From Spirometra erinaceieuropaei (Eukaryota; Platyhelminthes; Cestoda; Diphyllobothriidea; Diphyllobothriidae): DNA of 64,000 bases. The translations under genes were made by a program, and so were the position numbers. The DNA lies in the NCBI GenBank assembly GCA_902702965.1, contig CACRXP010000018.1, positions 409,253 through 473,252 of the forward strand, in the 5' to 3' direction. Under the pieces are notes generated by a model. It was not told where the DNA came from, made no database searches, and worked only from the letters and a program-made list of their open reading frames with translations. This document shows, in pieces, positions 11,996-22,058 of this stretch (within the stretch, counting starts at the first letter, position 1; the number at the start of each line of letters is the position of its first letter).

Positions 11996-12475
11996 GGAGC
12001 GCTCACCAATCGTTCATACGGAACTCACTCGTTCCGTTGTGCCTTAAGGGCTCTCTCTTTAGCCCAACCAGCAGCCGCACAGCGGCGCATGATATATAGG
12101 CGGAATGGTATTACCGACAAAGAAATAGGGAGACTGGAATGGTCATTTCCGGCTTATTAGCCGTCGTCAGCCAGCCATACCCAAGCCCGAAGTGTGGAAC
12201 ACCTGAGCCCGGTGGGTAGAGGCATGGACTTCTAAACCAACAGGTCGCGAGTTCGAAGCTCGGGTGTTCCACACTTCGGGCTTGAGTATGGCTGGCTGAC
12301 GACGGCTAATAAGCCAGAAATGACCATTCCAGTCTCCCTTGTCTTTGTCGGTAATATCATTCTGCCTATATATCATGCGCTGCTGTGCGGCTGCTGGTTG
12401 AGCTCGAGAGAGAGCCCTTAAGGCCCGACGGACCAAATGAGTTACGTATGAACGGTCGATGAGCGCCCCCTACCA
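11991..12475. repeat. SINE-B palindrome (head-to-head pair, 485 bases)
   Basis: The left arm begins GGTAGGGAGCGCTCACCAATC and the right arm ends GGTCGATGAGCGCCCCCTACC, its imperfect complement. In between, the SINE body appears first inverted (12111-12208) and then direct (12240-12360), around an unpaired tRNA-like head at about 12202-12265 with an A-box-like TGGGTAGAGGC and B-box GAGTTCGAAGCTC. So two copies share or surround one head. It could fold into a long hairpin. Confidence 0.75.
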
Positions 12476-12539
12476 CACGTAGCTGTCTTCAACAAAGACA
12501 AGAAGAACACAAACGGCTGATTTTGCGCTGATTGTTGCG

Positions 12540-13132
12540 AACTTTTCTAATTACCGAGTAACTTACAACGCGACCTGCCGTTACATTCACATTCCGGATT
12601 TCCAAATTACAAGCCACATATTTTCAGCGTACGGAAAACCACACATTTCTATACGGTATTAAGAAAATACGGTATGGGGTTAGTAGAATTTAATAGTGGA
12701 TTTAAACCGTATTGTAAATTTTAAAAGCAACATTAATCGAGGTAGAGGCACGATATTTTATGAACGGACGTTTAGCGGTCTTAAAAATCCTCATAATTAG
12801 AAATTTTTTAAACGGAATTTGACCCTCTCTTCGAGTGAAAAATTCGAAGAAGGCGTCTGCATGTTATCTAAGAGATATCTTTGAATTTTTAAAGGCACCG
12901 AACATCAAGGAGAAAGTCCGTGCTAAATAAGTAGTCATTTTTTACCGAGCATAATTTTTGCAGACGGCTGCAAAGAAGTTCGTTTAAAAACAGACATCTT
13001 GAAGTGACTGAATTATTATGGGTTTAAGCTTCATGGTGATTACTAGTACAGCCGTACTTAAATGATCTTTTCGAGTCGAATACGCATCTCAGAATTTAGG
13101 TTAACATTTAATTAGTTAGCACATCTGCCGTA
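12540..13132. mobile_element. FB-3, right half of a foldback element
   Basis: The centre (from TTTTCTAATTACCG) and complete right arm of the foldback family are present; the left arm is missing. It aligns with the right halves of FB-6 and FB-7: TTCCAAATTACAAGCC, TTTATGAACGGACGTTTAGCGG, GCTAAATAAGTAGTCATTTTTTACC, split as in the relatives. The right end reads TTAGCACATCTGCCGTA, close to the family terminus ACTGTA. Confidence 0.75.
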
Positions 13133-14049
13133 GTTCCTTCTTGCGAAAAACACCAATTTCTCTGGCCGAGACGTCATTTAAGGGAGTACGCGTCGCATAA
13201 CCGACTTATTTTGCAACAGCCAAATTGCATTAGTTAGGTAGGGGGGCTGATATTCAGTGTAACCATGAGAGTCTGTTTTCCTCCTCTCTTCCGGCGTGGT
13301 TGCTCACTCATGCGTCTCCAATTCGCCAACCGCCTGTCACTCGATTGATTGAATTGCGTGTGACTTGGAACCGGCGTGACGAAAGTTTGACGTTAATCGA
13401 AGATAGATCCTTCTCACATTGGCTGGGGGTCGACAAAGCACAGACTCATGAACGCACCATGTGCAGGGGCTAAAACCTTGAACGTCTGCATTGGGCTGGT
13501 GAGAACACTTGCTGTAGTAGACGTTGTAGGATTTACCCTGTCTCGCCTGCCCCCTGATTAGCCAATCATCGCACTGTCGACACATGGCAGCGCGAAAGAA
13601 CTGCTAGTAGCTGTAGGTAGAAATGAGGGCCTTTTGCCATTCCTACACATCACACACACATGAAAATGCTTTATTTTCGCAAGATACAGCCTCAAGACTC
13701 TTATGAAGAGATGAAATGTTGATTTTTTCGCTTCTCTTAGCGCAATTAGAATGTAAATGCAATCGATTTTCAGTTTCACACTTAGGCAGGATGGAGAATT
13801 TGTGTAAATGACGACACCCGGTGTTTGTATGTTGAATGATTTGCCCTAATGACAGCCGAGGTGTTAGCTAAATTTCCGGATGCTATTTCGCTATCGCCTG
13901 ACACAGCTGCGTGTTCCTACTAGAAAGCCCACGGTCAACTCGGGGGACCGACTGATGAGCCCTCGCAGCGTGTCATCCAGCGGCAGGATGTCGACAGAAT
14001 GCGTGTCCGGGTTTGAAGATAGTACCTGTGCTCTAGTTATTGTTATTTA
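13133..14049. other. unassigned sequence
   Basis: No element recognised. The minus frames at 13337-13585 and 13558-13779 are short and lack motifs. Confidence 0.4.
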
Positions 14050-14160
14050 GGCAGCATTTTTATACTACTTGCTGTCCGTCGGCACTTTAAGAAAACCGCG
14101 TGGATATCCCACAAAAGCTAATAAACGTCGGCTCAAATATTCATACACTCTTTCAGGATG
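14050..14160 (+). repeat. Repeat C copy 1
   Basis: TATACTACTTGCTGTCCGTCGGC and CGTCGGCTCAAATATTCATAC align with 30607-30700 (TATACTACTAGCTGCCTGTCGGC; ATATCGGCCCAAATATTCCTAC), about 16 kb away. Identity and boundary are uncertain. Confidence 0.4.
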
Positions 14161-14228
14161 AGCCTGCAAGGCTTTAATCTGCTTTATGCTTTACTTTGGG
14201 AGGAAATTAAAAACTGAAATCTGGGGTT

Positions 14229-14229
<1 letters not shown>

Positions 14230-14279
<50 letters not shown>
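14230..14279 (+). repeat. (ACT)n microsatellite
   Basis: About 50 bases of perfect ACT trinucleotide units (16 to 17 copies). No interruption is visible, so it is likely length-polymorphic. Confidence 0.98.
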
Positions 14280-14499
14280 ATCGCGTTATGTCGTCATCCT
14301 AGGAGATGTGGTAGAAGGCAGAGGTGGGCCTGGGCGTTAACTGTTATGCGAATTTAGCGACCATATTCCGGAGAAAGTAGAAGTTCTCTTTCGATCACTG
14401 AAATTAAACTATTTTCGACCCGGTTAATACTTGCATAGGTAATCGGCTGAAAAACCGCGTGTTGTTGACATCCCTCTCAGGCCCCAGAAATGCAAGCGT

Positions 14500-14960
14500 C
14501 TGCTAACCATGAAGAGTAAACCCTTGCAGCCTTGTGTACGCTGTCAGTTCTCTGACACCTGGTTCCCTGCCAGTAGATGCACTTGCACTCCCGTTGGCCA
14601 TACAGGTCGTGAGCATGGCTGCCTAGTCATCCTTGTCTTTCCGACCCGTTGTTGTGCTGGTATTGGCTTAAAGCCTGGTCGAGTGTTTGTTGTGGATCAG
14701 GGTGTGTGGTGATACGTCTAGGTGCGTATTTTGATCGTGCCAGCCACCTGTGCCCTCTCCCGCCCACTGTCTTTTTGACTATGCTTTGGCATCGGGTTCA
14801 GGTTGGGGAGGAGGGGAGAGTGCGGTAGATGTTGCGCAAGTCAACTATCACTATTGGCTAATTCCCACACAAGTCAATGACTTTTTTTCACCCTGCTGTG
14901 CAGATCACGGCTTTGGAAACGACGGCCGAAATGCCGTAATACATTAGGTTAGGATAGCAC
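14500..14960 (+). repeat. Repeat A, long copy (left member of an inverted pair)
   Basis: It contains CAGTTCTCTGACACCTGG, CGACCCGTTGTTGTGCTG, GATACGTCTAGGTGCG, then the hallmark GAGAGTGCGGTAGATG near 14816-14831 and TCAACTATCACTATTGGC. The same order of blocks appears on the minus strand at 15715-16190. The 67-residue frame inside (14509-14712) is not conserved as protein between copies, so I read the family as non-coding. Confidence 0.75.
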
Positions 14961-15504
14961 CGATGGCGCCAAAAAGATATTCAAATTCCAACTGACGACA
15001 GTCCTTGTAAGGGAAAAGAGCAGTCGCGCGGAAAAGGCCCCGACATAAAGACACAATAAGTATATTGCGGTCTGATTCTCAGTTTGAATTTGAAAGAAAT
15101 TAGCCTTCCAAGTGACAGCGCTTTATTCAACGATATTTAACGCGTTGTACCAGTTTCTAGTGTGTCGGATTTCTTCCATTGAACAGCATATTGGACTTCG
15201 ACGGAAGTAGGCTCCACTATCTCTTTCCTATCCCGTGCGTCAGAAGTTTGATCGACTCTGACGTCTGATTGCTGACAGCGCAGTCAGCGTTCTTCACGAA
15301 TAGAGCGACGGCAAAGCAGTTCACGTACAGTGAGACTGACGCCTATGAGGCAGCCTAGTCACCAGTTAGTCTATAACAGCAACAAGACAGCCGGTTTTGG
15401 GAAGGAACATTGTGCTTCCGTAAGGCAGGCACAGACCGTGATCAGACAGGCAAAAGATTTTGGGTCAAATCTTATTTTGCAGCTGTACCTGCAGTAGACA
15501 AGCT
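14961..15504. other. spacer of the repeat A inverted pair
   Basis: About 550 bases with no recognised element, bounded by repeat A on the left and a telomere-like tract on the right. Confidence 0.4.
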
Positions 15505-15620
15505 CCAGCCTAATCCCTAACTCTAATCCTTAACCTTTAACTCCTAACCACAACTCCTAACCTAAGCCCCTAACCCCAACCGTAACCCCAACTCCTCGCC
15601 CCTAACCATAACCCCTAAAT
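15505..15620 (+). repeat. degenerate telomere-like CCCTAA tract
   Basis: CCTAATCCCTAACTCTAATCC opens a run of about 15 diverged CCCTAA-like units (CCTAACCTAAGCCCCTAACC; CCCCTAACCATAACCCC). No T-element termini are recognised around it. Confidence 0.8.
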
Positions 15621-15714
15621 GGTACGACTACGCAAAATAGATCTTGCTAGATTTCGTTTTTTGTTAACGGTTCGACTGTCGCAGCCGACGGTGTCCGCGC
15701 GGCCCCTACAACAA

Positions 15715-16190
15715 GTTGAGAGCAGGTACGGTGACTAACGCATGAACTAGTTTATAGTTAAAGTAAATTTGAGCAGTGTCCACTGCATTCTCCCCCTCCT
15801 CTCCCACCTGCACCCGGTGTTAGGACGAAGTCAAGAAGGACCAGGGCGAGAGAGAGAAAACAGGGGACTGGCAAGGTGTAAGTCCGCACCTAGGCGTACC
15901 ATCATATCCTCCGGGTCAAAAACAAACAATTAATTAGGATTACAATCAGCAACAACACAACAACGAGTCACAGAGGCGAGGATGATTGGGCAACCGTGTG
16001 TACGACCTGTGTGCCGAGCGGGGGCGCAGGCGCATCTACCGGCAGGGAACCAGGTGTCAGAGAACACTGCCAGCTCACAGAGGCTACAACAACCACGGTC
16101 GGCTGATGAGGCACAGCAGACGCTTAAAATCTCTAATGCCCAGAAGGGTAGCACGCAGCCGGCAGTCAGTCTTAGTCGAGTGTGCTTGCT
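15715..16190 (-). repeat. Repeat A, long copy (right member of an inverted pair)
   Basis: On the minus strand this gives TCTCTGACACCTGGTTCCC, TGTGACTCGTTGTTGTG, GGTACGCCTAGGTGCGG, then the hallmark GGAGGGGGAGAATGCAGTGG and TTTAACTATAAACTAG. It matches 14500-14960 in block order but in inverse orientation, with about 750 bases between them. The open frames here (15930-16211 minus, 15982-16215 plus) overlap on opposite strands and are not supported. Confidence 0.75.
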
Positions 16191-16403
16191 AAGCAAATGC
16201 GGGGTAGGCATTTAAATGTCGTTTTCTTAGTCGGCTTGAAACAAGTCATTCTACTGTCTATCGTATGGCTAGGTTCATGAGACCACCGTTCGTGGCTCAA
16301 CCGAACGAAAATGACTGCATTTTCGGTTCTGCGTGTCGTGAATTCGCGTATTGAAGACTAACATCTTAAAGAAGGGGAAACGATCGCTGGGACAAGAGCT
16401 TTA

Positions 16404-16451
16404 TTAGCCTGACGTTTCTGATTCCTGCTCGAACCCATCATCAGAGACCAA
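16404..16451 (-). ncRNA. hammerhead ribozyme motif in PLE 3' region (best copy)
   Basis: On the minus strand: TTGGTCT, CTGATGA (16438-16444), TGGGTTC-GAGCAG-GAATCA hairpin, GAAAC, GTC, AGGCTAA. The core CUGAUGA...GAAA and cleavage triplet GUC are intact. Stem I pairs UUGGUCU with AGGCUAA over 7 positions, two of them wobble. Stem II is a 6-bp hairpin with one bulge. Stem III is only AC/GU with no loop, so cleavage would need two copies pairing through the palindrome ACGU. Hammerheads are reported from PLEs; activity here is inferred. Confidence 0.8.
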
Positions 16452-16552
16452 AAGCAGATACGGGTGGTTGGTGCACAAGGGGCTGCAGTATTTATAGGGT
16501 GCTAATTGCCATGCTACTGCATACATATGAATACTCACGGCTTATCCCCTCA

Positions 16553-16905
16553 TCAGGGATCGTTGCACGTTGTGTGATGGCCGACATTCGCGTCGTTAAT
16601 TGCTGCAATTTCATCACGTGCGTTGGATGTTGGTGTGATGATTGCTCGACCATCTGACGCACTGACCCTGGTGTTGGGAAAAGTGTTCACCTGTGCGCTC
16701 TCCGCGTGGCCAATTAGTCCGCCTAGGCGAAATCTCAGCTCCGAGTAGGGAAGGGGAAGATCATTGCACTTGTTAATGACCTGCGGACCAGTAAATCCTG
16801 ATTCAAGTAGCTCCCGGCTCACGCGGTTGTCACCTCTTGCGAGAATTTCGACCTCGTCGAAGTTGCATGTGTTGCCGGATCTCGTCGAATGACCTGCAAC
16901 CTGAG
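16553..16905 (-). pseudogene. PLE protein C-terminus
   Basis: Minus frame: HSTRSG, then EVEILARGDNRVSRELLES, then GPQVINKCNDLPLPYSELRF, ending DEIAAINDANVGHHTTC. The same sequence, slightly diverged, occurs at 21422-21817 and in a more distant version at 27286-27978. It lies downstream of the GIY-YIG catalytic segment and is characteristic of this PLE group. Catalytic parts are missing because the copy is truncated. The high similarity between the three copies is what supports a coding origin. Confidence 0.8.
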
Positions 16906-16916
16906 AGCTAGAGTCA

Positions 16917-17218
16917 TTTCTTCAACAGCAATTAACGACGCTATTGTCGGCCATCACACCACGTTCAAGGATTCCTGATGAAGGGGAAGCCGTGAATATT
17001 CATAGGTATGCGGTACCATGGAAAGCAGATCCTATAAATACTGCAGTTCCTTATGCCTGAAACTTCCGTATCTGAGTTTCTCTTCAATGATGGATTCGAG
17101 CTAGAATCCTAAACGTCAGACCAATAAAGCTCTTCTCCCAGCGATCGTGTGCCCTTCTTCCAGAATGCTTCCTGGGACTCGTCTCTTCGCTTCCATTGGC
17201 ACTAACATCTTAGTTGGC
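16917..17218 (+). mobile_element. Penelope-like element, 3' end (plus copy)
   Basis: It begins in the last codons of the PLE frame (AATTAACGACG, then GGCCATCACACCACG), has the 3' UTR shared with 21817-22050 (GTGAATATTCATAGGTATGC) and the terminal block CCCAGCGATCGTGTG and CCTGGGACTCGTCTC. The hammerhead core is damaged: CUGAUGA has become TTCAATGA near 17084, though TGGATTCGAGCTAGAATCC still forms the stem II hairpin. Confidence 0.75.
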
Positions 17219-17394
17219 TTGATGACCGGCCTCTATTTTACCAGTGAAAATCAAGTAAGGGCGATTTGTATTCAGTCAGCTCATCTGTAGTGACGACTAC
17301 ATAGCATGACTTCATGTATGCCACCCAAACATGACCTGTGCGCAGGAACTGCCTGCAATACGGCCGACTTCGAGCCACTTTCCAATGAAATAAA

Positions 17395-17520
17395 GTTAGG
17401 GTTTGGGTTTAGATTGAGGATTAGGCTCAAAGACAGAGTTAAAGCTTTCAGTAGGTCTGAACCAAGTTTAGGATTACGGTGGAGACTAGTGTTTGGGATT
17501 AATGTAGGGCTAGCGTCAAG
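17395..17520 (+). repeat. degenerate telomere-like TTAGGG tract
   Basis: GTTAGGGTTTGGGTTTAG opens a diverged run in the TTAGGG orientation, with later scraps such as AAGTTTAGGATTACGG and TAATGTAGGGC. Confidence 0.6.
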
Positions 17521-18099
17521 ATAAGTGCAACGATCTCATAATATATTAGGGTTTATTGTTGAAGAAAGTGTTGGACAATATTTTGCCTGTTTCATGAATT
17601 ATTTGCAGGCCCAGCTTTATTACTTAGGTGGGTCGTTCGTGTTCTCATGCTTTCTTTAAACCTACTGCTTAGTCCTCCGTAATCTGTTTAAACACGAACT
17701 TTCTATGTGTTTAATTAATGAATTTTACCAGTCTATCGGGGAGATTGTTACATAAATACATTTATGAATATGAAGATAACAGATTTTTGAAAAGGAGTCG
17801 GATGATTGAAATTTGTGGGAAGGGAAGATCTCTAACCCGTGTGGCGAGGCCAGTGTTTTGTTCTGGTTGAAATGCTAATGGAGACAAGAAGGTGAAGGAC
17901 AAAGAGAGGCGGAGGTTCAAATTCACGTCAGCCACTAGCACAGATCGATTAAATACGGACACATAATTGGAGCATACGGGGGTAGAAGGACGAAATAAGT
18001 GCGGTCAAACGCGAGTCTAAAAATACTTTCTTTACTAACACGGATAGGACATGTAGGAATTATTTAAGCCAGCCAAAAGTCTCTGAACGAAAATTCGGC
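17521..18099. other. unassigned sequence
   Basis: Nothing recognised; the minus frame 17762-17962 is unsupported. Confidence 0.4.
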
Positions 18100-18193
18100 T
18101 AGATCGCGGTTGGTAGCCAGGCCCCGTATTACAGGTGGCTGGGGGTCTGTTTACTGGGGCTATTTTGTGGGGCTCCATAATCACATGTGACCC
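18100..18193 (-). mobile_element. T element, terminal fragment
   Basis: On the minus strand it starts GGGTCACATGTGATTATGGAG (the T terminus) and continues AGTAAACAGACCCCCAGCC and CCTGTAATACGGGGCC, matching 5565-5620 and 36785-36840. It is cut before the telomere-like core; instead a TTAGGG tract lies just outside the terminus at 18205-18475. Confidence 0.6.
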
Positions 18194-18204
18194 ATTTGAC
18201 TTCA

Positions 18205-18475
18205 GTTTTACGGTTGAGGTTAGGATTAGGGCACCAGTTAATAGTTTGCGACTTTTGGGTTAGGCTTATGAATTTAGGCTTAGCTTTTCGGATTACGGTT
18301 AGGATTTGAGCGTACGATTAGGTTTCAGAATTACAGTTAGGTTTTCCAGTTCAGGCTATGCCTAAGGGCTACTTTGAAGTTTACAGTTTCGGTTAGGGTT
18401 AGGGTTGCCGTTAGGGTTAACGGTGAACGTTTAATGTTAAGGCTAAGGTTATGGTTAAGGTTAGGTTTAGGGTCG
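18205..18475 (+). repeat. degenerate telomere-like TTAGGG tract
   Basis: Long diverged run in the TTAGGG orientation; the best part is GGTTAGGGTTAGGGTTGCCG near 18391. Many units are TTAGGT, TTAGGC or TTACGG. The decay suggests an old interstitial tract. Confidence 0.8.
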
Positions 18476-19535
18476 CCGATCGCTCCCCATTCCCGACTAC
18501 CAACTGCGATCTAGCTGAATATTCGTCCACAGTCTGTTTAAAAACCAGAGCCTCGGTAACTTCCTTCGAATACGATCTATGATATTTCGTTCCCGAATGA
18601 CACAGACATGAACTGGGTGCATGTGGCACTGGCCCACGCGGATTTAACTGCCGCATCTACGCCCTCACACAATATTATGACTTTAAATTCAGCGGTGTCC
18701 TTCACTGGGCACGGTGCACAATGTTGCGGCACGAGGCATAGATAAAAATAAACGTCCCGAGACCCCCCATTCTGCCAAGTTTATCTAAGGAAAAATAATT
18801 GCCATTGTAGTCCAAAAACCACTTGTATTCCACGGGCTTTTGCTTTCAATTCAAAAATCAAAATAAACGGTCGAACGTGAAGACTATGAGTTAAGTAGTA
18901 AAGAAGTAAGTTCTGCAAAGCAGTCTTTGTAAAATTTCTCGCATGTAATATTAGTTAACTTCTTCTGGACGCCAGTGCTGGCGGTTCACTTTCGTTTACG
19001 GCCCTTACCACCTAAAATGGAAGATCAAAAGGGTAGGATGACTGATCATGAGGAAGCTAAACAGTTTTGCGCAAAACCTTGTGGACCATGCTGTGACTTA
19101 CGTTTGGGAGATTTTCTATAGACCCCTAGAAAGGCGAAGAAGTTAATTTGTCAGTAAAACAAGCATTTAGTAAAATCCGGTTTAATTATCTCCAAAGTCC
19201 GTTGGCGCCTATACTGATGACTTTATTCTTGATTTAAGAGATTCTAAGGTTAAGCTGTGATTTTGGTTTTCGCAAAGGTCCAGTTCAGTTGTATCAGTAA
19301 GTACATTACCGACTGCGGTTCACAAATTATTATCCAACGGGATTTACGCCGTTCCATGAGTGAAAAACGCTTCTACGCTACCCTCGCAGATGCTGCATTC
19401 CAAAATCATTGGTACTTGTCATGTATATTTGGAGTGCGAATGCTTTACATCGACAAGCTATTAAGCATCAGTTGAATAGCGAACATCTCAACAAATCTGA
19501 AGCAGTGAGATAGGGGAGTAACCAATCGTCATGCC
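18476..19535. other. unassigned sequence
   Basis: No repeat or protein recognised; frames at 18417-18656 (minus) and 19257-19475 (plus) lack motifs and the first overlaps the telomere-like tract. Confidence 0.4.
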
Positions 19536-19730
19536 GTACACGCCTCTCGTCTCCCGGTGGGACCTCGTAGCTCAGGTGGCTAGTGCGTTTTCAGTACTAA
19601 AACCTCACCATACTGTCGTGGGTCCAAACCCAACCAAGGCGCCGAGTCTTTCATTGGTACAAACTGAATTATTTAAAATTTGCCGAAACATCTACGAACT
19701 TAAAATTGAAAAGGATTTTTGCAAAATCCT
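19536..19730 (+). mobile_element. SINE-A copy (tRNA-derived SINE)
   Basis: The head has an excellent A-box, TAGCTCAGGTGG (19569-19580), and a B-box, GGGTCCAAACCC (19620-19631), preceded by CGGTGGGACCTCG. The tRNA-like spacing is right for an internal Pol III promoter, but no acceptor-stem pairing is evident, so this is not a functional tRNA gene. The body GCCGAAACATCTACG near 19681 is shared with the minus copy at 34270-34440 (GCCAAAACATCTACGG). Confidence 0.75.
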
Positions 19731-21289
19731 CGACTTACTTGTTTCATAAACCCAATTGTTTCCGTTTTTATCTACACAAAGGTAAAACAGTAGGTTGGTA
19801 TTTTTAGAATTTTACTATCATAGCACTTTATAAGAGTACTGGAAGAGCGTTACACAAGGGACAATTTATAGAAAAACTATTAGTGCGTAGATGCATGCAC
19901 CAGTGTATTTTCGACTAACAAGATATTTTCGAGGACGACACGATTTAACCACAAAGCATTCTAGCCGAGGTTATTCGTCATATGTACATTAATGCTGTCT
20001 AGATATCATTTTATCTAATTATGTGCACGGATTTTTTGGAGAATCGTACTTTGCTGGTTTAATTGGTGTGTATGCAGTCTCTTAATTTTGAAAACTTTGA
20101 CTAAGCACTTAAATTCCAGTTATCAGGTTTGGCAAAAGTCAGCTAGTGTTTAAGTTGCGTACCAAGATCTGAATCACCGCAAGAAAGTTGTTATAGTGGA
20201 CTTATCTGGCTGACTTCTGCTCAGTAACGGGTCAGCGATCGCCATGTGGGCGACCTTACTTGTGTGGAACTATGGAGTTGTGAAATTTAAACACGGAAGA
20301 ATTCCGTGAAATTATCATTAACATAACATGCTGAGGGTTGTCTGAAGGGTTACTTCCTCTTCCCCGGAATACTGACTTGGCAGTTTGAATGGCACGGGTG
20401 ACAGCATCCACTGTGTGGCCAGTGGAGTAGGCGCGGTACTAAGGACTTGCACACCACCTTCTGCACTCTCGCCTCACTCACGCCCCAGGCTTAGGGTGGG
20501 CACACAATGTCAAAACGACCGAGGGAAGGTTCAGGTGCAATGGAACACAAATGTAGGGAGCCCATATACGGGTGTCAAACACGACCTGATTTCTCCGGCC
20601 AGTATACTCCAATGAAAGAAAGACTCGGATATCCCGTTCGTGACAGAACCTTCCACAGGTAAACCACTTGTAGGGCGAGCGCATCACACAGACGGCTCAG
20701 CTATTTAGCTCCCTAATGACTTGATGCATTTTATGGGAAACAGAAGGCTCCGCCAGACAGGCGTTGGATGCAAGACAGCACGATTGCAGACACCGCTGCT
20801 GCCGGTGAGAATTTCTGGGGTTCCATGCTTTGTGATTGACACGGTGGGTTTATTGCAATCTGAGCGCCCGTCCTGCGGGTATGGTATGGCAATAGGCGCA
20901 TGCGCACAGAGCAGACAGCTGTCTGATTCAAGATAAGACGCTTGAAGGGGTTCACGTTTAACCAGTTCTAGCATTCTTAAGGTATTCTAGGGAAACATAA
21001 GCAGTTCACGCACACAGTTCGTGCCTAGTAGTGAACACTTTCCGGTGGACGTATTTTCTTCCTTTTTCATAGGCAGGCACAACAAACGTGCTTGCTGTTT
21101 GACATATCCACTAGAGAGTCTGTGCTAGGTTCTTTCAAACCTGCCATTTTATACAACGGTCCGAACACTTTTCAAATTCTATATTGTTTAGAGACAGACA
21201 GTTACTCGGTCGATCGACGAGTACCGGTAGATGGTGTTAGAAGATTGGGTAGGTAATATTATCACTGAGACTCTTGAAACAGTTGAGAA
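19731..21289. other. unassigned sequence
   Basis: About 1.5 kb without a recognised element. Short overlapping frames at 20385-20615 (plus) and 20705-20974 (minus) have no motif. GC content rises between about 20385 and 20930, but I see no repeat partner in the window. Confidence 0.4.
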
Positions 21290-21350
21290 GAGGTGGATCC
21301 GATTGTTGGGACGAGAGTTCAATTCGCCTGATATTTGGGATTCATTCCCG
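21290..21350 (-). mobile_element. PLE 3'-terminal fragment (minus)
   Basis: GATTGTTGGGACGAGAG and CGCCTGATATTTGGGATTC align with the minus-strand PLE terminus at 16384-16425 (GATCGCTGGGACAAGAG; GCCTGACGTTTCTGATTC). It directly precedes a plus-strand PLE copy, repeating the minus-then-plus order of 16.4-17.2 kb. Confidence 0.55.
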
Positions 21351-21376
21351 TATAACGGATCTTGTGCAATTTCTGA

Positions 21377-21817
21377 CAAGGCGAATACGTCGGAAAGATT
21401 AGAAGACCTCCCTGGACGCGAATGGCCGAGCACACTGCTGCGGTGTGGAGAAATAACGCCAGCACTCAACTTGCGGCTCATTCGATTAGATACGGCAACA
21501 CATTCAAATTCGACGGGGCCGAAATTCTCGCAAGAGGTGACAACCGCGTGAGTCGAGAGCTACTTGAATCCCGGTTTACTGGTCCGCAGTCCATTAACAA
21601 GTGCAATGATCTTCCCCTTCCGTACTCGGTGCTGAGATTTCGCCTAGGCGCGGTAATTGGCCACGCGGGGAGCGCACAGGTGAACACTTCTCCCAACACC
21701 AGGGTCAGCGCGTCAGATGGTCGAGCAATCATCACACCAACATCCAACGCACGTGATGAAATTGCTGCAATTAACGACGCGAATGGCGGCCATCACACAA
21801 CGTGCAACGATCCCTGA
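21377..21817 (+). pseudogene. PLE protein: GIY-YIG remnant and C-terminus
   Basis: After a TGA at 21374-21376 the frame reads QGEYVGKIRRPPWTRMAEH, the second half of a GIY-YIG nuclease domain (YVG then the helix ending in EH). It continues TAAVWRNNASTQLAAHS, GAEILARGDNRVSRELLES, GPQSINKCNDLPLPYSVLRF and ends at TGA 21815-21817 after TTCNDP. The segment between YVG and EH seems disturbed by a small indel compared with 27286-27978. The first GIY half and the RT domain are absent. Confidence 0.8.
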
Positions 21818-21917
21818 TGAAGAGGGAAACCGTGAATATTCATAGGTATGCAGTGGCATGGCAACTGCATCCCATAAATAGTGCAGTCCCTTGTGTATGA
21901 GCCACCCGTATCTGCTT

Positions 21918-21965
21918 TTGGTCTCTGATGATGGGTTCGAACAGGAATCCGAAACGTCGGGATAA
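21918..21965 (+). ncRNA. hammerhead ribozyme motif in PLE 3' region
   Basis: TTGGTCT, CTGATGA (21925-21931), T, GGGTTC-GAACAG-GAATCC, GAAAC, GTC (21956-21958), GGGATAA. Core residues and the GUC site are intact and stem II is a 6-bp hairpin with one G-U pair and one extra U. Stem I is weaker than in the copy at 16404-16451 because AGGCUAA has become GGGAUAA. Stem III is again the loopless AC/GU, implying dimer formation. Confidence 0.75.
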
Positions 21966-22058
21966 TAAAGCTCTTGTCCCAGCGATCGTGTCGCCTTCTT
22001 CAAGACTATTTTCTGGGACTCGTCTCTTCACTACCATTGGCAGTGTTATCGTGTGTTG

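Larger units (their letters stand above)
16365..16905 (-). mobile_element. Penelope-like element, 3' end (minus copy)
   Basis: The minus-strand copy contains the C-terminal coding end, about 150 bases of 3' UTR and the hammerhead-bearing terminal region that ends at CTTGTCCCAGCGATCG. It is 5'-truncated within the GIY-YIG region. It faces a plus-strand copy of the same 3' end at 16917-17218, so the two are divergent with their coding ends back to back. Same subfamily as 21374-22500. Confidence 0.8.
21374..22050 (+). mobile_element. Penelope-like element, truncated plus copy with hammerhead
   Basis: It holds the end of the coding region (to 21817), a 3' UTR and terminal region with GTGAATATTCATAGGTATGC, the hammerhead at 21918-21965, AATAAAGCTCTTGTCCCAGC and CTGGGACTCGTCTCTTC. 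A second truncated copy follows in the same direction at 22059. Most of the RT and the start of the protein are missing. Confidence 0.8.

Noticed and set aside
13948..13975. CTGATGAG, possible hammerhead core
   Set aside because: No GAAA with a pairing stem II follows within a suitable distance.
19558..19640. tRNA gene
   Set aside because: A- and B-boxes are good, but no cloverleaf acceptor pairing is visible and a SINE body follows; called SINE-A.
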